From NCBI GenBank assembly GCA_003131985.1, contig PKWH01000157.1, positions 13,836 through 48,474 of the forward strand: a stretch of DNA of 34,639 bases. Direction: 5' to 3'. The notes beneath the pieces are model-generated. The model was not told where the DNA came from and ran no database searches. It worked only from the letters and a program-made list of their open reading frames with translations. Each line of letters opens with the position of its first letter. Position 1 is the stretch's first letter. Source of the DNA: Acidobacteriota bacterium (GTDB lineage: Bacteria; Acidobacteriota; Terriglobia; Acidiferrales; UBA7541). The position numbers and the translations under genes are program-made. Shown one piece after another: positions 6,815 through 13,266 of the stretch.

Positions 6815-9240
6815 TGGAAACATCTTCCGCGCTTTTCGAACTCGCGAGCGTATCCTTAGCGTGCCGCGATCAAGATACCCTGCTGAAGACCTTCGCCGCA
6901 CGAGTGGGTACCACACTCGGAGCGCGCGCTGTCCTTGTTTGGACCAGCAACGGAACAGCTGAGGAGCTCATATGCCGCATGCGCTGGACCGAGCCGGGCG
7001 AACGTCTGCATCCCACGGAACTACCTGTCTCCGGAGGAACGCTCGCAATATTGTACCGATCGGCTGCCACTAGGCGCTTGCCCGCGCGTGAAATCGTAGT
7101 AGAAGACCTCGAACATCTCGATGAATTCAGCCGCACGCGCGTGAAATCTGCGCTGTATTCGTCTCTGCCGGGAGCGCAAAGGCCGGAAGGCGTAGTCGAG
7201 GTTCTCAACAAGCGGGCCGGAGACTTTACCGCCGAAGACGCTCACTTTCTGGAGGAAGCATGCGTGCTGGCGGGCCGCGCTCTGACCAATCTGGGCGCGA
7301 TTGAACAGGAACGCCAGTCCCAACTGGCCACACTCGAACGCTTGACCGCGCTATACGATCTGGGCCAGACGTTCACGTCAACTCTCGAATTGGAAGAACT
7401 CCTCCCTATCGTGGCGGGTAAAATCCGCGACATTTTAGGCGCTGGCGCCTGCAACCTATGGCTCGCTTCGCCTGACGGCCAAGAACTCAATCTTGCAAAG
7501 CAGATCGGCGATGACCCTACGATCGAAGAGGATGCCACCGCCTCATTGAGTGAAGGTTTGCTGGCCGAAGTTGCGCAGCAAGCAAACCCGAAGTTGGTCG
7601 AAGACCCGAGCGAGGAAGCCGGACTCGCCGCGCGTGTTGAAGCTGGAGGAGATTTCGAGATTCAGTCCTGGATGGCAGCGCCGCTTCGAAAAGACGACGA
7701 GGTTTTAGGCGTCGTCGAGATAATTAACAAGACGGACGGCACGCTGTTCAATGAAGACGATTTGTTTTTCCTCTCCAGTATCAGCGAACAGGCCGCGGTG
7801 GCCCTGCACAACGCAAACCTGCTGGAATCGGAGCGAAAGGTTCACGCCCTTGATGCTCTGTTGAAAATTTCGCAAGAAATTACGTCCACTCTGGATCTCG
7901 ATCACGTCTTGACTACGGTGGTGGCGCAGTCCGCGTCGGTCGTGCCGTTTGAGACTTGCGTCATTGGATTCTACGACCGCGGGCGCTTCGTCCTGGGCGC
8001 CGTCTCTGGAGAAACGGAAGTTCCGAAGACGCGGGAAATGAGCGAGCTGCGCGAACGCATGGAGTGGGTGGCCGAGCAGGAAAGTCCCGTTTCGGCGAAT
8101 TTGCATGAAGATGGCTGGCAAGCCGAGCCGGAAGAAGCCCGCGCGCAGATTGTCTCGTACCTGGAAACCTACGGGCATCAAGGCTTTTACGGCCTACCTT
8201 TGCGCGACGATCAAGGGACGCTCGGAGCGATGATTCTTCTAAGCAAGGAAGCCGATTTTCTTTCGGAAAGCCATTTGGAAACCCTAGCCATCCTGGCCAG
8301 TCAGACCACTGTCGCCATCCGCAACGCGCAGCTTTATCAGCAAGTGCCGCTCGCAAATATCCTGCAGCCGTTCGCCCAGAGAAAGAAAAAGTTCCTGGCG
8401 GCTGTGCCGCAGAGCCGCATGATGGAATATGCGCAACGCGCCGGGGTTGTGGCCCTGTTCCTGACGATTATCCCCTGGCCTTTGCGCGTCGGCACGGACG
8501 CCACGGTGGTTCCGTTCGAGCGCCGCATGGTGAGCGCAATCGAGGGCGGAGTGGTGAAACAAGTCTTCGTGCGCGAAGGCGATTTGGTGAAGCCAGGGCA
8601 GCTGCTTGCGCAACTTGACGACAGCGAGGATCGCATCAAGCTGATCGAAGCGGACGCGGCGTTGTCTCAGGTGCGGCGTGAATTAGCCGAAGCCGAATTT
8701 CGGAACGACCCCGCTGCAGCAGGCCAGGCCCAGATACGCTCCCAGCTATATTCCTCTGAAGTCGCGCTGGAGCAGCAGCGTATCAATGACGCGCGCCTGA
8801 CCTCGCCGATTGCCGGCATCGTAATCACTCCGAAGGTGGAAGAAAAATCCGGGTCCATGATTAAATCCGGAGACAGTTTCTGCGAAGTAGTGTCTCAGGA
8901 CCGCCTGGCCGCGGAAATGAGCGTCCCTGAAACGGATCTCGTGCTCGTAAATTCCGGAGAAAACGTGTCTCTGAAGTTAAACGCCTTCCCCACGACGACG
9001 TTCGAGGGAACTGTGGATCGCATCGGCGCACAGACTCGGATCGACTCTGGCGACCAATATTTTCTGGTGCGAGCGATATTCGAAAATGCGGGAGGAAAGG
9101 CTCGCAATGGAATGGTCGGGCGAGCGAGAATTCGATCGCGCGGTGGATGGTTCGAAAGCGGATGGTACCCGATAGGGTACGTTATCCTGCGCTCGCCGTT
9201 CAGGTGGGTTTGGCAGAAGGTATGGCCCTGGGTGCCGTGA
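6814..9240 (+). CDS. Triple-GAF sensor fused through one membrane segment to an HlyD-type adaptor
   Basis: An 808-residue fusion. Residues ~5-510 hold three GAF-like domains, each preceded by a linking helix (for example LERLTALYDLGQTFTSTLELEE and ALDALLKISQEITSTLDLDH). GAF domains bind small ligands or sense redox state in the cytoplasm. One hydrophobic segment (~543-560, VVALFLTIIPWPL) is followed by a biotinyl-lipoyl half-motif starting near residue 577 (GGVVKQVFVREGDLVKPGQL), a short helical hairpin, a second lipoyl half (LTSPIAGIVITPKVEEKSG) and a beta-barrel, as in membrane fusion proteins of exporters. The ATG at 6814 with GGGAG upstream is chosen over a TTG at 6751. It heads three co-oriented adaptor genes. 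No catalytic output domain is present. Confidence 0.85.
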   Translation: METSSALFELASVSLACRDQDTLLKTFAARVGTTLGARAVLVWTSNGTAEELICRMRWTEPGERLHPTELPVSGGTLAILYRSAATRRLPAREIVVEDLEHLDEFSRTRVKSALYSSLPGAQRPEGVVEVLNKRAGDFTAEDAHFLEEACVLAGRALTNLGAIEQERQSQLATLERLTALYDLGQTFTSTLELEELLPIVAGKIRDILGAGACNLWLASPDGQELNLAKQIGDDPTIEEDATASLSEGLLAEVAQQANPKLVEDPSEEAGLAARVEAGGDFEIQSWMAAPLRKDDEVLGVVEIINKTDGTLFNEDDLFFLSSISEQAAVALHNANLLESERKVHALDALLKISQEITSTLDLDHVLTTVVAQSASVVPFETCVIGFYDRGRFVLGAVSGETEVPKTREMSELRERMEWVAEQESPVSANLHEDGWQAEPEEARAQIVSYLETYGHQGFYGLPLRDDQGTLGAMILLSKEADFLSESHLETLAILASQTTVAIRNAQLYQQVPLANILQPFAQRKKKFLAAVPQSRMMEYAQRAGVVALFLTIIPWPLRVGTDATVVPFERRMVSAIEGGVVKQVFVREGDLVKPGQLLAQLDDSEDRIKLIEADAALSQVRRELAEAEFRNDPAAAGQAQIRSQLYSSEVALEQQRINDARLTSPIAGIVITPKVEEKSGSMIKSGDSFCEVVSQDRLAAEMSVPETDLVLVNSGENVSLKLNAFPTTTFEGTVDRIGAQTRIDSGDQYFLVRAIFENAGGKARNGMVGRARIRSRGGWFESGWYPIGYVILRSPFRWVWQKVWPWVP

Positions 9241-9259
9241 AGAAAGAGGAATCTTTAAT

Positions 9260-10192
9260 ATGAAACGCGCCACTTTGATCTTAATAATCGCCGCGATGGC
9301 GATTGCCGGAAATGGCTGCGACAAGTCGTCGGTGGCGTCCAGCCCCAAGGATGCGCCGCTACAACCATCCAACACGATTCCATCTCAGGCTCCTGCGCCG
9401 ACCGCTGCTACCTCAAAAGGGCCTGAAACGGGCGATATTCTAAGCGTGCTCACAGTAGAACATCAGGTCGATCTCTCCTCGCAAAGCGATGGCACAGTTA
9501 CATCCCTAACCAAAGACCAAGGTAGTGTGGTCAAAACAGGTGAGATTCTTGGGCAGCTTGACGATCGAACTCTGCAACAGGAACTCATCAAGGCGCGCGA
9601 CGATCTGAAGGTGACTCAGAACAACTTGCAGTACAAAGCAGCGGAACTGAAGGCTAAGGGCGCAGCTTACCGGCGTCAGCAGCTGCTGCGGGAAGCAGGA
9701 CTGTCGAGCCAGGCTGATCTCGAAGCCGCGGAATTCGAAGCAAAAGGCGCTGAGTACGACATGCACGCATATGAGGCTTTGGTGGAAAGCGGTCAAGCCG
9801 AGGTCCACCGTCTCGAAATTGAGATTGACCAGACGATCTTGCGCGCTCCGTTTTCGGGCGTCGTAGTGCGGCGGTACGTTCGAGAAGGGCAAGCCATCGT
9901 CAAGGGCGACAAGTGTTTTCGGGTGAGTCAGCTCTATCCGCTGCAGGTCCAGTTTCAAATTTCTGAATTGGCAAGCCCGCGCCCGGCAGTCGGCGCGCCA
10001 GTTAACTTGATTCTTTTGGGCGGTTCCAATCGGTCGCTGAACGCGAAAGTGGTGAAGGTGAGCCCTACCGTGGATCCGTCCAGCGATAGTTACGATGTGG
10101 TGGCCCAGCTCACTGGTTCGGGGATTTCCGATCTGCGCCCGGGAATGGCTGTGCGGGTCGGATGGCCCGGCACATCGCAACCGAAGCCGTAG
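9260..10192 (+). CDS. Periplasmic adaptor subunit, HlyD/RND (MacA-like) family, probable lipoprotein
   Basis: A 310-residue membrane fusion protein. The signal peptide (MKRATLILIIAAMAIAGNG) is followed by Cys20, suggesting a lipoprotein, although the lipobox GNGC is imperfect. A Pro/Ala/Ser-rich linker leads to the lipoyl half QSDGTVTSLTKDQGSVVKTG, a helical hairpin of about 100 residues (coiled coil), the second half APFSGVVVRRYVREGQ and beta-barrel domains ending in SDLRPGMAVRVGWP. These proteins link an inner-membrane pump to an outer-membrane channel. It starts 19 bases after the GAF-HlyD stop with AGAGGA upstream. No pump or TolC homologue adjoins. Confidence 0.85.
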   Translation: MKRATLILIIAAMAIAGNGCDKSSVASSPKDAPLQPSNTIPSQAPAPTAATSKGPETGDILSVLTVEHQVDLSSQSDGTVTSLTKDQGSVVKTGEILGQLDDRTLQQELIKARDDLKVTQNNLQYKAAELKAKGAAYRRQQLLREAGLSSQADLEAAEFEAKGAEYDMHAYEALVESGQAEVHRLEIEIDQTILRAPFSGVVVRRYVREGQAIVKGDKCFRVSQLYPLQVQFQISELASPRPAVGAPVNLILLGGSNRSLNAKVVKVSPTVDPSSDSYDVVAQLTGSGISDLRPGMAVRVGWPGTSQPKP

Positions 10193-10204
10193 AGGATCTC
10201 GACT

Positions 10205-12352
10205 ATGCGTTTCGGTCCCACCAGTCTTCAAGTCTCCAGCCTACTTGCAAAAGGCCTCAAGCGCCCCAAACTCCGCACGGATCTGCGCATCAGCGAACAA
10301 ACGGTTGCCGGCGAAATCAGTTACGTTGTCAAAAACCGTGAGACGAATTCCTACAACCGGTATGGAGCCACCGAATATCAGCTGCTATCACTTTGCGACG
10401 GAACTCGTACGGCCGCTGAGATCGCACAGGTCATGTCTGAAAAGGATCCCGATTTAACGACGAGCGAGGCCGATGTGCTCGACTTCATGGACTCGGTGGA
10501 ACCCACCATGTGGGAGCGATCAATCGGAGAAAAAAACCTAGCCGTGCTCGAGCGCATTCGCGACGAGCGGAAAGGCCGGGTCGAGCAATCGAGTGTGCTC
10601 TACATCAGCTTTAAAGCCTGGGACCCGGACAAGACACTCACCAAATTGGATCGCTACCTCGGATGGATGTTCACCAAGGGCTTTGTCATCTTTTCTTTGT
10701 TCATATTTGTCGTAGCCGTTTATCTGCTTGCCGGCGATTGGACGCGCGTGCAGCAGGATACTTCGGCCTTGTATAGTTTTGCGGGTAAAAGCGCCTACGA
10801 CATCTGGATCTTTTGGATCCTCCTCCTGGGTCTGGGCGCCATACACGAATTTGGCCACGGGCTCACTTGTAAACATTTTGGCGGTGAAGTCCATCAGATG
10901 GGTTTTTTGCTTATCTATTTCACTCCTGCATTTTTTACCGATACCACGGACATTCTTCTGTTCCAGACCGGAACTCCGCGTCAGTGGGTCATCTTCGCGG
11001 GCATTTGGATTGAACTGGTGATCTGCGGCCTGTCTGCGTTGGTCTGGCATTTCACCGCGCCAGGCTCCCTGACGAACGACTTTTTTTACAAAATGATGCT
11101 GCTGAGCGGGATTCAGGGCGCGCTCGTGAACCTGAACCCGCTCATCAAAGCCGACGGCTACTATGCGCTGTCGCAATTCCTCAAAATCGATAACCTGCGC
11201 GAAGAGTCTTTCGGCTACCTGCGAGCCTGGACGGAAAAATATATTCTTCGGCACGACATAGATTTGCCGCCCTCCAGCAAGCGCCAGCGCCGTGTTTTTT
11301 TCCTGTTCGGAGTCTTGGCCATTATCTACAGCGCGTCGCTTCTGATTATTATGCTTTTGTTTGTTAAGAACATACTCGTAAGCCAAATGGGCAACGAATG
11401 GGGCTATCTCGCAACCCTCGGCGTCATTTATTTCTTTGCCAGGAATAGTATTCGAAAAGGATTGCCTTTAGCTCGGGCTTGGATACGGGACAAGAGGGGA
11501 AAATATATGGCCTGGAAAATGACGCGTGCACAGCAGGTCGGCGCACTGGGATTGATTCTCCTGTTTCTGTTGCCTCCGTTTTCGTCCAAGGTCACCACCG
11601 ATCTGGTGCTGGAGCCCGGTAAAGACGCACGGGTTCGGGCCGTGGTGAACGGCAGAATTCAAAAAGTGTTTGTTCACGAGGGGGACGAAGTAAAAGCAGG
11701 CCAAATGTTGGCCGTTTTGGAAAATCCCGACATAAGCGCTGATGCACAATCGCTCACGCAACAGTTAGCGCTCGCCAGCAGTAAGGTTCGCAATAATCAG
11801 GATCGCTCGGACTTTAGCCAAGCGGCGCAGGTGGTTCGTGACCGCGACCGGCTCGAACAGGAGTTGTCTGAGGCGCAGAAGAGAGTGCAAGACCTCGAAA
11901 TTCGGGCTCCCATGGACGGTATCGTTGTCACTTCCAACGTGGACCAGGAAGCTGGCCAATATTTCTCGGCAGGAGACGAGTTTGCCCGGCTGGTGGATCG
12001 AACCACCATGAAGGCGCGTATTCTTGTGCAGGACCGCGAGCTTCCGGACGTTCAACCCGGCGCTCCTGCAAAGGTGAAGGTGCTCCCATTTCCGTACAGA
12101 ACTTACTCGGGCCACGTCGACAAAATACTTCCGGCTGCGGCGCTGGATCATCCAGTCGCTCAGACTGAAGAGCTGGAGCGTCTAGGGCAGGAATTGGCGA
12201 ATTTCGTGGCGGTTGAGATGGAGATCCCAAACCCTGATGGGTCGCTGCGGGAAGGCATGACCGGCAAGGCAAAGATTTCTGGCGCCAGGCATTCCTTAGC
12301 CTGGGAGGCCGGGCAAGGGGCATGGCGCTGGGTGCGTTCGCAGTTTTGGTAA
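10205..12352 (+). CDS. PqqD-like / M50 site-2 metalloprotease / HlyD adaptor fusion
   Basis: A 715-residue protein in three parts. Residues ~30-110 form a PqqD-like winged helix (YNRYGATEYQLLSLCDGTRT), a fold that often binds RiPP leader peptides. Residues ~155-430 are a polytopic M50 protease with the zinc site HEFGH (His214, Glu215, His218) and the second motif NLNPLIKADGYY (Asp317 the expected third ligand). After another membrane segment (~455-465), residues ~480-715 form an HlyD-type lipoyl and barrel region (VVNGRIQKVFVHEGDEVKAG and APMDGIVVTSNVDQEAGQ). The closest known architecture is the putative peptide zinc metalloprotease group (YydH-like). It starts 12 bases after the previous stop. 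Cleavage or export of a small peptide is inferred. Confidence 0.88.
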   Translation: MRFGPTSLQVSSLLAKGLKRPKLRTDLRISEQTVAGEISYVVKNRETNSYNRYGATEYQLLSLCDGTRTAAEIAQVMSEKDPDLTTSEADVLDFMDSVEPTMWERSIGEKNLAVLERIRDERKGRVEQSSVLYISFKAWDPDKTLTKLDRYLGWMFTKGFVIFSLFIFVVAVYLLAGDWTRVQQDTSALYSFAGKSAYDIWIFWILLLGLGAIHEFGHGLTCKHFGGEVHQMGFLLIYFTPAFFTDTTDILLFQTGTPRQWVIFAGIWIELVICGLSALVWHFTAPGSLTNDFFYKMMLLSGIQGALVNLNPLIKADGYYALSQFLKIDNLREESFGYLRAWTEKYILRHDIDLPPSSKRQRRVFFLFGVLAIIYSASLLIIMLLFVKNILVSQMGNEWGYLATLGVIYFFARNSIRKGLPLARAWIRDKRGKYMAWKMTRAQQVGALGLILLFLLPPFSSKVTTDLVLEPGKDARVRAVVNGRIQKVFVHEGDEVKAGQMLAVLENPDISADAQSLTQQLALASSKVRNNQDRSDFSQAAQVVRDRDRLEQELSEAQKRVQDLEIRAPMDGIVVTSNVDQEAGQYFSAGDEFARLVDRTTMKARILVQDRELPDVQPGAPAKVKVLPFPYRTYSGHVDKILPAAALDHPVAQTEELERLGQELANFVAVEMEIPNPDGSLREGMTGKAKISGARHSLAWEAGQGAWRWVRSQFW

Positions 12353-12399
12353 GAGACTAGGCCTGTTGGCGCAGCCCGGAACCCCAGCCACCACAAAAA

Positions 12400-12430
12400 A
12401 AGGGCTGCCGTTCCTGGGACGGCAGCCCTT
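12400..12430 (-). terminator. Rho-independent terminator of micropeptide gene 1
   Basis: A perfect 12-bp stem (AAGGGCTGCCGT at 12400-12411 with ACGGCAGCCCTT at 12419-12430) has a 7-base loop. The A-run at 12394-12401 becomes a U-tract when read on the minus strand, so the signal ends minus-strand transcription. It lies about 60 bases after the stop of the peptide gene at 12491-12574. A smaller hairpin (TTGGGC/GCCCAA, 12454-12470) lies between them. Confidence 0.8.
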
Positions 12431-12490
12431 GGTAGTGCAACTGCTAACTCTGCTTGGGCGCAAAGCCCAATTGTTACTGGTCTAAGCCAA

Positions 12491-12574
12491 TTAGCCGCGG
12501 GCTGGTCCGTGAACGGTCAGCGGCTTCACAGATCCCAGCTTCTTTCCCTTTTTCACTGTCTTTGCTTTTGCCAT
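12491..12574 (-). CDS. Lys-rich micropeptide 1 (27 aa), candidate secreted or processed peptide
   Basis: A 27-codon frame beginning MAKAKT and ending HGPARG. Support comes from its surroundings: AAGGAG ten bases before the ATG, a sigma-54 element 55 bases upstream, a strong terminator downstream, and a paralogue at 12987-13061. The two share KTxKKxKKLxxxKPL and then diverge, as in a leader followed by a variable core. About one third of residues are Lys, and there is no Cys or signal peptide. It faces the PqqD-M50-HlyD gene, so leader recognition by that protein is inferred. A small cationic or regulatory peptide is an alternative. The longer overlapping frame starting at 12734 is in a different register. 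Confidence 0.7.
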   Translation of the reverse strand: MAKAKTVKKGKKLGSVKPLTVHGPARG

Positions 12575-12628
12575 GGTCTTGAGTCTCCTTAAGATTTTTT
12601 GTTTTCTTGCTGCCTGCACTGCTGCTAG

Positions 12629-12644
12629 TGCAATCGGCGCGCCA
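12629..12644 (-). promoter_or_regulatory. Sigma-54 promoter of micropeptide gene 1
   Basis: The minus strand reads TGGCGCGCCGATTGCA. Compared with the RpoN consensus TGGCACG-N4-TTGCA, only one fixed base differs, and the GG-N10-GC spacing is exact. The leader would be about 40-45 bases. A TTGACA overlaps just upstream (12650-12645), but no good -10 follows it at 16-18 bases, so the sigma-54 reading is preferred. Confidence 0.8.
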
Positions 12645-12758
12645 AACTGTCAACCGGCCCACGTGAGAAGCTGTACTTGATTTGAAAGCACTTATCGACG
12701 GCACGAAGCAGCGCGCGAATGGCCTCGATACCAAATGTGTTTAATTTTTGAGTTCGAG

Positions 12759-12771
12759 TTGAATAATTCAA
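12759..12771. promoter_or_regulatory. Candidate upstream activator site for micropeptide gene 1
   Basis: A perfect palindrome TTGAAT-A-ATTCAA lies about 120 bp upstream of the -24 element of the peptide 1 promoter, within the usual range for sigma-54 enhancer sites. A related AT-rich inverted repeat lies before the peptide 2 promoter. That the neighbouring RpoN activator binds here is inferred. Confidence 0.35.
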
Positions 12772-12897
12772 TATGCAGGCGAGGCCTTAAGATCCTCATC
12801 GCGATTGCAGAGCCGGAAGAGCAATGTCGGAAGAAGATGGATGCGGATCTGAACTGCTGGGACGAACTGGGGCGAGGTTGCTCCGGCAAAAAGAAAA

Positions 12898-12920
12898 GCT
12901 GCCAGCCTTTCGGTGGCAGC
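12898..12920 (-). terminator. Terminator of micropeptide gene 2
   Basis: GCTGCCA (12898-12904) pairs with TGGCAGC (12914-12920) around a 9-base loop. On the minus strand it is followed by TTTTCTTTTT, a U-rich tail, about 65 bases after the stop at 12987. Its GCTGCC core resembles the terminator of micropeptide 1, which fits an origin by duplication of the whole unit. Confidence 0.7.
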
Positions 12921-12986
12921 CCGCTAGTTCCGTATCAGCTATCTATCGGTGCGCAGTCGAACCGCTGCACCTGTGACGCGAAACGC

Positions 12987-13061
12987 TTAATTGCCCCCCC
13001 ATCGGATTAGGGGCTTGGTTTTTTCCAGCTTCTTTGCCTTCTTCAAGGTTTTCTTTGCCAT
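12987..13061 (-). CDS. Lys-rich micropeptide 2 (24 aa), paralogue of micropeptide 1
   Basis: A 24-codon frame beginning MAKKTL and ending IRWGGN. GGAGG lies seven bases before the ATG. The sigma-54 element ends 53 bases upstream, almost the same distance as for the paralogue (55), and a U-tailed hairpin follows. It shares KTxKKxKKLxxxKPL with peptide 1, while the tails differ (IRWGGN against TVHGPARG). This is the pattern of a conserved recognition region and a variable product. The Gly-Gly near the end and the single Trp could be processing or modification points, but nothing proves it. The gene lies between its paralogue and the RpoN activator gene. Confidence 0.72.
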   Translation of the reverse strand: MAKKTLKKAKKLEKTKPLIRWGGN

Positions 13062-13113
13062 GACACTTCCTCCGCGTTTGGGGTACAGCTCACGCTGGCC
13101 ACACCTTGCTCTG

Positions 13114-13129
13114 TGCAAAACCGGTTCCA
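13114..13129 (-). promoter_or_regulatory. Sigma-54 promoter of micropeptide gene 2
   Basis: The minus strand reads TGGAACCGGTTTTGCA. It keeps TGG, AC and TTGCA of the RpoN consensus and has exact GG-N10-GC spacing. Its placement relative to the ATG matches the peptide 1 promoter within two bases, which is hard to explain by chance. Confidence 0.8.
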
Positions 13130-13215
13130 ATGTCGAAGGGAAACGCTCCGAAACTAAAGTACTGAAGGAAAACAGGTTAGAGTGTTTAGGCCGTTTTCTC
13201 TCGTCGATGGAGCGC

Positions 13216-13234
13216 AGAATTCTGTTGAAATTCT
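13216..13234. promoter_or_regulatory. Candidate upstream activator site for micropeptide gene 2
   Basis: An inverted repeat AGAATT-N7-AATTCT lies about 90-100 bp upstream of the -24 element. It lies 33 bases beyond the 3' end of the RpoN activator gene. Together with 12759-12771 it suggests a paired enhancer arrangement. Assignment is by position only. Confidence 0.35.
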
Positions 13235-13266
13235 CACCGCGACGATTAAAAAGTCACCCGAAAAAC

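Noticed and set aside
10205..12352. Ordinary RseP-type sigma-E protease
   Set aside because: No PDZ domain is seen; the PqqD-like start and HlyD end do not occur in RseP.
12645..12650. TTGACA as a sigma-70 -35 box for micropeptide 1
   Set aside because: No good -10 lies 16-18 bases downstream, and a near-perfect sigma-54 element overlaps.
12474..12734. Minus-strand 86-codon frame over the first micropeptide
   Set aside because: It is in a different register from the micropeptide, contains the sigma-54 promoter and ribosome site, and has low-complexity sequence. The 27-codon frame fits the signals better.
12823..12975. Plus-strand frame starting MSEEDGCGSELL as a third small peptide
   Set aside because: It crosses a minus-strand terminator, its ribosome site is too close to the ATG, and it shares no motif with the two micropeptides.
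12735..13010. Plus-strand 91-codon frame between the micropeptides
   Set aside because: It runs through the terminator of micropeptide 2 and antisense to its end, lacks a clear ribosome site and shows no family features.
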